A DNA stretch of 64,000 bases. It comes from Campylobacter sp. MIT 99-7217. Its GTDB lineage: Bacteria; Campylobacterota; Campylobacteria; Campylobacterales; Campylobacteraceae. The position numbers and the translations under genes are program-made. The stretch spans positions 118,075 through 182,074 of the forward strand of contig NZ_QHLJ01000004.1 in assembly GCF_006864365.1 (NCBI RefSeq). The letters are read 5' to 3'. Within the stretch, counting starts at the first letter, position 1. Every line of letters starts with the position of its first letter. The notes under the pieces were generated by a model. It did no database searches. It was not told where the DNA came from and saw only the letters and a program-made list of their open reading frames with translations. This document shows positions 35,843 through 43,069 of the stretch, piece by piece.

Positions 35843-36847
35843 TTAAGTTGCACTTACCTTAAATTTAAGCTCACTTCCTGCCATGAAAGGCACAACCTCG
35901 CCGTAGTTTTGCGGCACTTGCCATTTTTCTTCTTTAAGCGTGATAATTTTTTCTTTTGAAAACTCAAGCTTATGGATAGCACAAGCATTATCGCTGATAA
36001 ATTTTTGCAAATTTGCCTCATTTGAATGCTTGCTAAAAAGCTCAGCCAAAACACTCAAAGCAACCGGCGCACTAAAAATGCCAGCCGCACAGCCACAGCA
36101 TTCTTTATCGTTTTTTGAATGAGGTGCACTATCGCTTCCAAACATCGCCTTTTCATAGCCACTAAAAGCAAGTTTGCAAAGTGCTTGTTTATCCTCATAT
36201 CTTTTGGCTATGGGCTTGCAAAACAAATGCGGTTGCATTTTCCCACCAACGACATCATCAAGAGTAAGCAAAAGATGATGAAGTGTGATCGTGGCGTACA
36301 AATTCTCATATTTTTCAAGCAAATCACAAAGCGTTTTTGTCGTGATATGTTCCATAACGATTTTTAGCCTTGGAAAATTTTGTGCCAAAGCTTCATAAAT
36401 AGGAGCAAATTTAGCCTCTCTATCCATCACAAAATCATTTGTTTCCCCATGCACAAGTAAAGGAATTTCAAGCTCGCTCATCGCATTTAAGGTTGAAGCT
36501 AGGTTCTTTAAATCAAAATTTGCAACCCCATTTGCTGAGTTTGTCGTAATGCCTGCTGGATAAAGCTTGATAGCAAAAATTTCAGCCCTTGCAAGCTCTA
36601 AAAACTTCGCCTCATAATCCTTAAAAAAAAGCGTCATCAAAGGCGTGAAATTCGCATTTTCACAAAGGCTTGTTATCCTTTCTTTATAGGCTCTAAGTTG
36701 CTCTAGGTTCGTAAGTGGCGGGATTAAATTTGGCATGATAACGCCCGCTCTAAAATCTTTCGCAGAAAAAGGAGCTACCAGCTTTAGCATGGCTTCGTCT
36801 CGCAAATGTAGGTGCATATCTAAGGGATTTTTAATCTTCATTTTCAT
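35843..36847 (-). CDS. pyrC: Dihydroorotase (class II type)
   Basis: 334 residues; zinc-dependent ring closure of carbamoyl aspartate in pyrimidine synthesis. The metal motif MHLHLRD is at residues 11-17, a conserved Lys that may be the carboxylated ligand is near 90 (AIKLYPAGITTN), LLVHGE and VMEHITTK supply further His ligands, and FGSDSAPH holds the catalytic Asp. The start is 36847 or the ATG at 36841; both lie inside the end of the upstream gene. Order pyrC-wHTH-dgkA-eptC is as in C. jejuni. Confidence 0.93.
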   Translation of the reverse strand: MKMKIKNPLDMHLHLRDEAMLKLVAPFSAKDFRAGVIMPNLIPPLTNLEQLRAYKERITSLCENANFTPLMTLFFKDYEAKFLELARAEIFAIKLYPAGITTNSANGVANFDLKNLASTLNAMSELEIPLLVHGETNDFVMDREAKFAPIYEALAQNFPRLKIVMEHITTKTLCDLLEKYENLYATITLHHLLLTLDDVVGGKMQPHLFCKPIAKRYEDKQALCKLAFSGYEKAMFGSDSAPHSKNDKECCGCAAGIFSAPVALSVLAELFSKHSNEANLQKFISDNACAIHKLEFSKEKIITLKEEKWQVPQNYGEVVPFMAGSELKFKVSAT

Positions 36848-37079
36848 CTTTCACTTTTAGCTTATAAAGCCCATTTTTAAGGCGTTTAAAAAGCTTTTTT
36901 TCTTCTAGGAATTTAAAACTTGCGATGATAGTGGGCTTGCTTGTATTAAGCTCTTTCATCAATTCGTCTATTTTAACAAAAATAAAGCCGTTTTCATCAG
37001 CTTTTTCACAAAGAAATTTAAAGATTTCAAATTTCTTTTTACCAAAAATTTGCTCACATAAAAAATCAAACTTATCCAT
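36831..37079 (-). CDS. Small winged-helix DNA-binding protein
   Basis: 82 residues from the ATG at 37079, which overlaps the dgkA stop (TGATG). The helix-turn-helix is KIDELMKELNTSKPTIIASFKFLEEKKLFKR (about 35-65), like RepL/MarR-type winged helices that recognise DNA through the TSKPTI helix. It overlaps pyrC by about 17 bp. It may regulate its own operon; target unknown. Confidence 0.7.
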   Translation of the reverse strand: MDKFDFLCEQIFGKKKFEIFKFLCEKADENGFIFVKIDELMKELNTSKPTIIASFKFLEEKKLFKRLKNGLYKLKVKDENED

Positions 37080-37435
37080 CAAAACCACAAATCAAATAAA
37101 ATAAAAGCCCACATGATAGCTGCTAAACTTATGCTAAGACAAATCGCCCCACTCGCACAATCCTTAGCGATCTTAGCCAAGGGGTGAAAATCAGGGCTGC
37201 AAAGATCCACGCAAGCTTCGATAGCTGAATTTACGCACTCTAAAATAAGTATCAAAAACAAAACAGCGATCAAAAGCAAGTGAGCAAACAAATCAAGCCT
37301 TAAAAAAAGCGAAAAAATAATAAGAGGAATGATGATAAAAAGCTCTATTTTAAAAGATTTTTCATTTAAAAGCATAAATTTAAGCCCACAAAGTGCGTAG
37401 CCTGTGTTTTTGAAAAAATTGTATTTTGGTTTCAT
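37079..37435 (-). CDS. dgkA: Diacylglycerol kinase
   Basis: 118 residues, three membrane helices. The catalytic segment ILECVNSAIEACVDL (about 62-76) carries the conserved Glu and Asn of DgkA, followed by AKDCASGAICLSI. It recycles diacylglycerol released when phosphoethanolamine is transferred from phosphatidylethanolamine, which fits the eptC gene upstream in the same operon. Confidence 0.93.
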   Translation of the reverse strand: MKPKYNFFKNTGYALCGLKFMLLNEKSFKIELFIIIPLIIFSLFLRLDLFAHLLLIAVLFLILILECVNSAIEACVDLCSPDFHPLAKIAKDCASGAICLSISLAAIMWAFILFDLWF

Positions 37436-37449
37436 TTGCTTTTTCCTTT

Positions 37450-39009
37450 TTAGTCTAAATTTGGCTTAAGTTCTTGGCTGAAAAGATCATATTCTTGTTC
37501 ATAAAGGCTAGTTTGCACACCAAAAAAGCCAAGCAAGGAGCTAAAAAGATTATCATGGCTGAGCTTTAAGTGCTTTTTACTGAAAGCATTTTGATTTAAA
37601 CTCAAATCATTACTCCAAAAAACAAGAGGGATATGAGTTTGAAATTTAGGAGCTAGCAAATAAGGCATGCCGTGCAGATACACTCCATTTTCCCCCAAGC
37701 TCTCACCATGATCTGAAACATAGATCACTGAGCTTAAAAACTCTGTGTGAAGCTTGGCTTCATCGATGATTTCTTCAACCACATGATCGGTATATAAAAT
37801 CGTATTATCATAAGTATTTATAAGCTCTTCTTCGGTGCATTTTTGAAGCTCATTTGTATCACAAGTTGGAGTAAATTTACGAAATTCCTTAGGATAACGC
37901 TTATAATAAGTTGGTCCATGAGAACCTTGCAAATGAACCACCACAAGCTCCATATTTTCAAGGCTCTCAAGCTCTTTTTTCACCTCATCAATCAAAAAGC
38001 CATCAAATTCATTTGAAAATTTACGGACATTGATTAAACGATCACATACGCCCTGACAACCTCCTGAGTTATTACCAAGCCAAGTAACCTTAACACCTAG
38101 TCTTTGCAAGATATCGAGTACATTTTCAGCGTATTCGCTGTTTGAGTGGGTTTTAGCCTTTGAACTTGAAAACATACAAGGCACACTTTTTGCCGTTGCT
38201 GTACCACAACTATAAAAATTCTCAAAAAATACAACACCCTCATCTGGAGTAAATTCATTTGTTAAATTCCTAGAATAATCCCCCAAAGAATAATTTGCCG
38301 CTCTTGCCGTCTCTCCAACAATTAAAATAAGAATTTTTTTCTGTAAATTTGGGCTTAAAACAGCGTCTTTTGCTATACTTTGAAGCTCTTTTTTAGGAAG
38401 TAAGTCTTCTTTGCTAAATTTAATGAAAGATTTGATTTGATAAAAAGGCGTGGTGTAAAACTCAGCTTCATAATTATTTCTAAAAAATGAAACAAAAAAG
38501 CTAGTCATTGGCAAGAAAATCGCAGCTATGATAAGCAAAGAGATCAAAAACATGCTCAAACGAAGTGCTAAATGCTTTTTCAAGCTTCCATAAACAATCT
38601 TTGTTTTAAGCAAGCAAAAACAAGGCAAAAGACCAAATAAAAAGATCCAAAATACCATAGAAAAGGAGCTTAACTCACTTACTTCTTTAATGTCTGTGCG
38701 AAAAATATTGCGTATCATCAAATGATCGATAATCACGCCATATTTCATCATAAAATAAGAACTTGCACTTGCTATCAAGACAAAAATGATCATCAAAAAC
38801 TTTGCCACAAAAGGCAAGAAAAATACGGAAAAAACAGCCACCAAAATAAAAAAATGAAGCAAAATAAAAATAATATAATAAAAAAAACCCTTATCCTCAA
38901 GCCTTGAAAAAATAAACTCAAACAAAACAAAATTCATAGCCGTAAGATATAAAGCACTAAATAACACAAAATAAAACCAAGAAATGCGAAATGAAAGCCT
39001 TTTTTTCAA
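37450..39009 (-). CDS. eptC: Phosphoethanolamine transferase (EptC-like)
   Basis: 519 residues starting at the TTG at 39007-39009, preceded by TAAGGAAAAAC; a TTG 51 bases upstream has no good ribosome site. Five N-terminal membrane helices (to about 180) precede a periplasmic alkaline-phosphatase-fold domain with the nucleophile Thr in VGETARAANYSLGDY, KSVPCMFS, HLQGSHGP and YVSDHGESLGENG. It adds phosphoethanolamine to lipid A, LOS core and, in C. jejuni, the flagellar rod, giving polymyxin resistance. Its diacylglycerol by-product is handled by the neighbouring DgkA. Confidence 0.9.
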   Translation of the reverse strand: MKKRLSFRISWFYFVLFSALYLTAMNFVLFEFIFSRLEDKGFFYYIIFILLHFFILVAVFSVFFLPFVAKFLMIIFVLIASASSYFMMKYGVIIDHLMIRNIFRTDIKEVSELSSFSMVFWIFLFGLLPCFCLLKTKIVYGSLKKHLALRLSMFLISLLIIAAIFLPMTSFFVSFFRNNYEAEFYTTPFYQIKSFIKFSKEDLLPKKELQSIAKDAVLSPNLQKKILILIVGETARAANYSLGDYSRNLTNEFTPDEGVVFFENFYSCGTATAKSVPCMFSSSKAKTHSNSEYAENVLDILQRLGVKVTWLGNNSGGCQGVCDRLINVRKFSNEFDGFLIDEVKKELESLENMELVVVHLQGSHGPTYYKRYPKEFRKFTPTCDTNELQKCTEEELINTYDNTILYTDHVVEEIIDEAKLHTEFLSSVIYVSDHGESLGENGVYLHGMPYLLAPKFQTHIPLVFWSNDLSLNQNAFSKKHLKLSHDNLFSSLLGFFGVQTSLYEQEYDLFSQELKPNLD

Positions 39010-39120
39010 GTTTTTCCTTAAATCTAAAGTGAGGAATTTTAGCCATTTTATACAAATCAAGCCTTAATGAAACTTAATATAAATTTATGCTATCATTAGG
39101 GTTTGACTTAAGGAGTATAA

Positions 39121-39879
39121 ATGAAACTGATTTCATGGAATGTCAATGGACTTCGTGCTATTTGTGATAAAGAAGCTTTGGCTTGGATTGAGCTAGAAAA
39201 GCCTGATTTTGTAGGCTTTCAAGAGATCAAAGCGTACGAGGATAAATTTCCAAAAAAAATTTATGAACTTCATTTCAAACATATCTTTTCAAATTCAGCC
39301 AAAAGGGCTGGGTATTCTGGCGTGATGAGCTTGTGTGATTTTGATTGTCAGACAAGTAAATGTAAGTTTTTTGACGATGATGAGGGCAGGGTTTTAGAAC
39401 ACCGCTTTGATGATATCGTGCTTTTTAATATCTATTTTCCAAACGGACAAAAGGACGAGGAGAGGCTAAATTTCAAGATGAAATTTTATGCTGATTTTTT
39501 AGAATACCTTAAAAAGCTTTTAAAAGAGGATAAAAAAATCATCATTTGTGGCGATGTCAATACCGCACATAAAGAAATCGATCTTACTCACCCCAAAGCA
39601 AATGCGAAAACTTCAGGCTTTTTGCCTATGGAAAGGGCTTGGATAGATGATTTACTTTCGCTTGGTTTTATCGATACTTTTAGGCACATAAATGGCGATA
39701 TTAAGGAGCATTACTCGTGGTGGTCTTATAGAATGAGGGCTAGAGAAAAAAATGTGGGCTGGAGGATTGATTATTTTTTCATTTCAAAAAATTTAGAAAA
39801 AAAGCTCAAAAATGCCTTTATAAGAACAGATATTTTTGGCTCAGATCATGCACCTGTAGGCATAGAGCTAGATATTTGA
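39121..39879 (+). CDS. xthA: Exodeoxyribonuclease III (AP endonuclease)
   Basis: 252 residues; cuts DNA at abasic sites in base excision repair. It has the start KLISWNVNGLRAI, FQEIKA (metal Glu), VFN-like LFNIYFPNGQ, CGDVNTAHKEIDLTHPK, YSWWSYR, WRIDYFF and the final SDHAPVGIEL, with the catalytic Asp-His pair. AAGGAG precedes the ATG. It is divergent from eptC. Confidence 0.95.
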   Translation: MKLISWNVNGLRAICDKEALAWIELEKPDFVGFQEIKAYEDKFPKKIYELHFKHIFSNSAKRAGYSGVMSLCDFDCQTSKCKFFDDDEGRVLEHRFDDIVLFNIYFPNGQKDEERLNFKMKFYADFLEYLKKLLKEDKKIIICGDVNTAHKEIDLTHPKANAKTSGFLPMERAWIDDLLSLGFIDTFRHINGDIKEHYSWWSYRMRAREKNVGWRIDYFFISKNLEKKLKNAFIRTDIFGSDHAPVGIELDI

Positions 39880-39893
39880 ATTTCTTGTGGTAT

Positions 39894-40457
39894 TTATTCA
39901 AAAAATAGGTGTTCAAGTAAAATTTTAAGCCCAAGTAAAACAAGCACCAAACCGCCCAAAAACTCGGCTTTGCTTTTAAATTTAATGCCAAATTTATTGC
40001 CGATTTTAAGTCCAAAACCAGCAAAAATGAAGGTGATCACTCCGATAAAAAGTACGCAAAGCCATAAATTAACCTTCAAAAAAGCAAAGCTTACCCCAAC
40101 AGCTAGTGCGTCAATGCTTGTCGCTACAGCCAAACCAAGCATGATCTTAAAGCCAAATTCATTAGAATTAGTATCACAGGCTTCTTTTTGACGGGATTCT
40201 TTGATCATTTTTAAACCTATGATACTGAGTAAAATCGCAGCTATCCAATGATCAATTTGTTCCACAAAAGAAGCAAAAGAAATACCAAAAAAATACCCAA
40301 TCACAGGCATTAGAGCTTGAAAACCACCAAAATACACTCCAACGATCATATAATGCTTAAATTTCAGTCTTTCAACACTAAAACCCTTGCACAAAGATAC
40401 AGCAAAAGCGTCCATAGACAAAGCACAGGCTAGGATAAACAAACTTGTAATGTCCAT
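39894..40457 (-). CDS. mntP: Manganese efflux pump MntP
   Basis: 187 residues, six helices in two repeats. The repeat motif is [12 protein letters not shown] (about 16-27) and [15 protein letters not shown] (about 114-128), each with the Asp needed for Mn(II) transport. It exports excess Mn(II). The convergent neighbour is the exonuclease III gene. No yybP-ykoY riboswitch was recognised in the upstream 115 bp, which also hold the tRNA promoter. Confidence 0.9.
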   Translation of the reverse strand: MDITSLFILACALSMDAFAVSLCKGFSVERLKFKHYMIVGVYFGGFQALMPVIGYFFGISFASFVEQIDHWIAAILLSIIGLKMIKESRQKEACDTNSNEFGFKIMLGLAVATSIDALAVGVSFAFLKVNLWLCVLFIGVITFIFAGFGLKIGNKFGIKFKSKAEFLGGLVLVLLGLKILLEHLFFE

Positions 40458-40571
40458 AATTTAACCTTGATTTGGGATAGTGAAATTTAACGAAAAAAAG
40501 CTAAAAACATGATTAATTTTGTAGTAATTTTGTATTATTTATTATTAAGTTTTTATTAAGTATTAAAAGTG

Positions 40572-40577
40572 TATAAT
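40572..40577 (+). promoter_or_regulatory. -10 box of the tRNA-Glu gene
   Basis: TATAAT 35 bp before the tRNA, preceded by a phased AT-rich region (TTATTAAGT repeats). Confidence 0.6.
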
Positions 40578-40611
40578 CTTGCTTTTAATTACGCATTAAG
40601 CTTTCTAAGCT

Positions 40612-40686
40612 GGCCCATTCGTCTAGCGGTTAGGACATCGCCCTTTCACGGCGGTAACACGAGTTCGAGTCTCGTATGGGTCACCA
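40612..40686 (+). tRNA. tRNA-Glu (anticodon UUC)
   Basis: 75 nt with CCA encoded at 40684-40686. The acceptor stem GGCCCAU pairs with AUGGGUC (one G-U). The anticodon stem-loop is CGCCC-TTTCA-CGGCG, with TTC as anticodon, and the T arm is GAGTTCGAGTCTC. It is a stand-alone tRNA with no adjacent integrase or att-like repeat seen. Confidence 0.95.
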
Positions 40687-40752
40687 CTCCTTTCAGCAAA
40701 TTTTTATCTTATTTTTTATAAAATTCCAGCTATTTTATCTTGAAAGGAAATT

Positions 40753-41151
40753 ATGAGCGATACTCGTTTTTTGCTTTTTACTCAGCTTAAAGATAAGGTT
40801 CCAAACGATAGTTTAACTCAACTTAAAGAAAGTCTTGATAAAAGCAGTGAAGAAAATTTAGAAAAACTTGTCTTTTTAAAGCTTAAAAATCCGCTCCTTG
40901 CTCTTGTTTTAAGCATCATTTTACCCGGCATAGATAGAATTTATAAAGGCGATTTGGGCTTGGGTATCCTTAAAATTATCATAACTCTTGTAGCTATTGT
41001 ATTGGGTGCAAATGATAGCGAGGAACTTTTGATTATAGCTATTTTTGTAATGATAATTTATTATGTATGGTGGATAGCAGATATGTTCTTAGTTTTTAAG
41101 GGCGTAAAAAAAGATAATCTTCTTAAAATCTTTCAAATTTTAAACTCCTAA
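40753..41151 (+). CDS. TM2-domain membrane protein (paralogue 2)
   Basis: 132 residues. It has the same plan as the genes at 35219 and 41161: soluble N-terminus FTQLKDKVPNDSLTQLKESLDKSS, then helix ALVLSIILPGIDRIYKGDLGLGILKI, a second helix and a tail MFLVFKGVKKDNLLKIFQIL. The first TM2 glycine motif is shortened (LPGIDRIYKG) compared with GGFGIDRFYKG. AAAGGAAA precedes the ATG. Nine bases separate it from the next paralogue, indicating a tandem duplication. Confidence 0.78.
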   Translation: MSDTRFLLFTQLKDKVPNDSLTQLKESLDKSSEENLEKLVFLKLKNPLLALVLSIILPGIDRIYKGDLGLGILKIIITLVAIVLGANDSEELLIIAIFVMIIYYVWWIADMFLVFKGVKKDNLLKIFQILNS

Positions 41152-41160
41152 GGAAAAATA

Positions 41161-41709
41161 ATGACAAATACAGACATTTTATTTATGCAACTTCGCGACA
41201 AAGTACCAAACGATAGTGTTTCTTACCTTAAAGAAAGTCTTGATAGTGCTTCACAAGAAAAGATTGAAAAGCTTGCCTTTCTTCAGGTTAAAAATCCTAT
41301 TACAGGATTGATTTTTTCACTTGTTTTAGGAACTTTTGGTGTTGATAGATTTTATAAGGGAGATAAGGGACTAGGTATTGCTAAGATTCTTTTATTTTGG
41401 GGTTCTTATATACTTTTAATTTTTTTTATGATCACTTCTGCTACGAATTCTTTTGAACCATATTCTAGTTTTGATCTTTATAATGATAGATTTAACCCTT
41501 ATACTGGTTTCGAGCCTTATGATGATGGAGATGATTTTATAAATGTTTATACAATCGGCTTAGCTTGTTCTGCTATTTGTCTTCTTCTTGCGTTTATTTG
41601 GATGCTTGCGGATATTTTTTTAGTATTTTTTGGGATAAAAAAAGATAATCTCAAAAAAATTTTTGAACTCTTAAATACAAAAAAAGAGGATTTAAGCGAA
41701 CAAAGCTAA
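41161..41709 (+). CDS. TM2-domain membrane protein with an aromatic/acidic loop insert (paralogue 3)
   Basis: 182 residues. The N-terminus (FMQLRDKVPNDSVSYLKESLDSAS) and TM2 motif GTFGVDRFYKGDKG match the other two copies. A 40-residue loop between the helices (about 93-127) holds four F-x-x-Y units (FEPY 98-101, FDLY 104-107, FNPY 111-114, FEPY 117-120) and an acidic run. The tail DIFLVFFGIKKDNLKKIFELL is shared. Function unknown. The YigZ gene starts at the base after its stop. Confidence 0.78.
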   Translation: MTNTDILFMQLRDKVPNDSVSYLKESLDSASQEKIEKLAFLQVKNPITGLIFSLVLGTFGVDRFYKGDKGLGIAKILLFWGSYILLIFFMITSATNSFEPYSSFDLYNDRFNPYTGFEPYDDGDDFINVYTIGLACSAICLLLAFIWMLADIFLVFFGIKKDNLKKIFELLNTKKEDLSEQS

Positions 41710-42297
41710 ATGAAAACCATTTGTTCAACAAAAGAAGCTAGGATAGAGGTTAAAAAGTCAAGTTTCATAGCCTTTTTATGTGCATTTAAAGAATTTAAAA
41801 CCCTACTTTTAAATTTAAAAAAAGAACACCCAAAAGCCGTGCATTTTGTCTATGCTTATCGCTTTTTAAACGAACTTGGACAAATCATAGAGGATAAAAG
41901 CGATGATAATGAGCCAAGGGGAACGGCTGGAATGCCTTGTTTAAATACCTTAAGAGGAGCTTTGCTCGTTGATAGTGCTGTGATCGTGGTGCGGTATTTT
42001 GGGGGTATAAAACTTGGCACAGGAGGACTTGTAAGAGCCTATAGCGATGCGTGTAATGCTGTGATAAAAGATGCTTCTTTGCAAGATTTTGAGCTTAAAA
42101 AGTATTTTACGCTTGAAATAAGTCTAAGCTTGCTTGCTAAATTTGAGCATTTTTTTAACAAAGAAAATATCATTTTTACAAAAAATTTTCGCGAAAATGA
42201 TATTCTTCTTAAACTCGAGCTTAGCCCTAAAGAAAAAGAAAAACTTGTATATTTTTTACAAAATCAAGCAAGAAAATTTAGCCTACAAGAAGCCTAA
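41710..42297 (+). CDS. YigZ/IMPACT-family protein
   Basis: 195 residues. It has the conserved IMPACT N-terminal core KKSSFIAFLCAF, HFVYAYRF, the signature DDNEPRGTAGMPCL (about 73-86) and VVRYFGGIKLGTGGLVRAY, then a C-terminal ferredoxin-like domain (DUF1949-like). Members are linked to translation control or nucleic-acid binding; the bacterial role is unclear. It abuts the third TM2 gene and overlaps the convergent small gene by four bases. Confidence 0.87.
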   Translation: MKTICSTKEARIEVKKSSFIAFLCAFKEFKTLLLNLKKEHPKAVHFVYAYRFLNELGQIIEDKSDDNEPRGTAGMPCLNTLRGALLVDSAVIVVRYFGGIKLGTGGLVRAYSDACNAVIKDASLQDFELKKYFTLEISLSLLAKFEHFFNKENIIFTKNFRENDILLKLELSPKEKEKLVYFLQNQARKFSLQEA

Positions 42298-42545
42298 AAA
42301 TTTCTATTTAAATCCTCATCTTTAATCTCATAAGCTTTATAAAGACTTGGCAAAAGTTTTCTTATCTTGTAATCAAATAAATGAAAATGCTCATACACTT
42401 CTTTTAGATCAGCATTTTTTGCCTTTGAAAAATCAAATACATCAGTATTTGAAATTTTAGGGATATTGTTATCAAAAAACTCATAAAATTTAGCCCTCGC
42501 CTCAAACAAGGCGTTTAAATTTTCAACCACTCTTTGTTTATCCAT
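42294..42545 (-). CDS. Conserved small hypothetical protein
   Basis: 83 residues from the ATG at 42545, which follows AAGGAG at a good distance; a GTG two codons earlier overlaps that ribosome site. Mostly helical and charged (KQRVVENLNALFEARAKFYEFFDNNIPK, split here by a possible loop), with no cysteines, signal or membrane helix. I do not recognise a family. It lies 12 bp after hemJ and is probably in the same transcript. Confidence 0.65.
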   Translation of the reverse strand: MDKQRVVENLNALFEARAKFYEFFDNNIPKISNTDVFDFSKAKNADLKEVYEHFHLFDYKIRKLLPSLYKAYEIKDEDLNRNF

Positions 42546-42557
42546 GAACACTCCTTT

Positions 42558-43004
42558 TTATAATACACCAACAACAGCAAAAGAAACCACTATGCCTATA
42601 AAAAGCAAGGTTGGCACTTCATTATACGCTCTAAAAAATTTTCCACTTTTTTTACAGGTATCATTTGCAAACTGCTTAAGATAGCGGAAATTATCAAAAT
42701 AATACACAAGCAAAAGCAAGGCGAAGCTAAGTTTTGCGTGCATATGTGGCATTTTCATAAGCAAGGGATTTAAAGCTATCATCAAAAGCCCACTAAGCAA
42801 GGTCGCAAGCATAGCTGTAGTGTTTATACCCCAAAAAAGCTTTCTTTCTTGTATCTTTACAACACTAACAAAGCCTTCATTTTGTATATTTTCAGCATGA
42901 TATACAAAAAGACGAGGAAGATAAAAAAGCCCTGCCATAAAAGAAACAAAGCCAAGATAGTGAAAAGCCTTGATCCACACATAATGCTCAAGTAAAAAGT
43001 TCAT
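42558..43004 (-). CDS. hemJ: HemJ-type protoporphyrinogen IX oxidase
   Basis: 148 residues with four membrane helices. The conserved His near 16 (AFHYLGFVSFMAGLFYLPRLFVYH) and Lys/His in MHAKLSFALLLLVYYFDNFR match HemJ, which oxidises protoporphyrinogen in the membrane for heme synthesis. The C-terminal YNEVPTLLFIGIV is also typical. It lies 65 bp downstream of addA; heme supply fits the oxidase genes nearby. Confidence 0.85.
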   Translation of the reverse strand: MNFLLEHYVWIKAFHYLGFVSFMAGLFYLPRLFVYHAENIQNEGFVSVVKIQERKLFWGINTTAMLATLLSGLLMIALNPLLMKMPHMHAKLSFALLLLVYYFDNFRYLKQFANDTCKKSGKFFRAYNEVPTLLFIGIVVSFAVVGVL

Positions 43005-43069
43005 TTTTTTCCTTTATTTTTATTTCAAAAATTATAGCTAATGAAAAATTTAAGCTTTATTAAGTCTTC

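Noticed and set aside
40612..40686. tRNA-Glu as an integration site of a mobile element.
   Set aside because: No integrase, no partial tRNA repeat and no change in gene type follow it; the TM2 genes match a paralogue elsewhere in the window.
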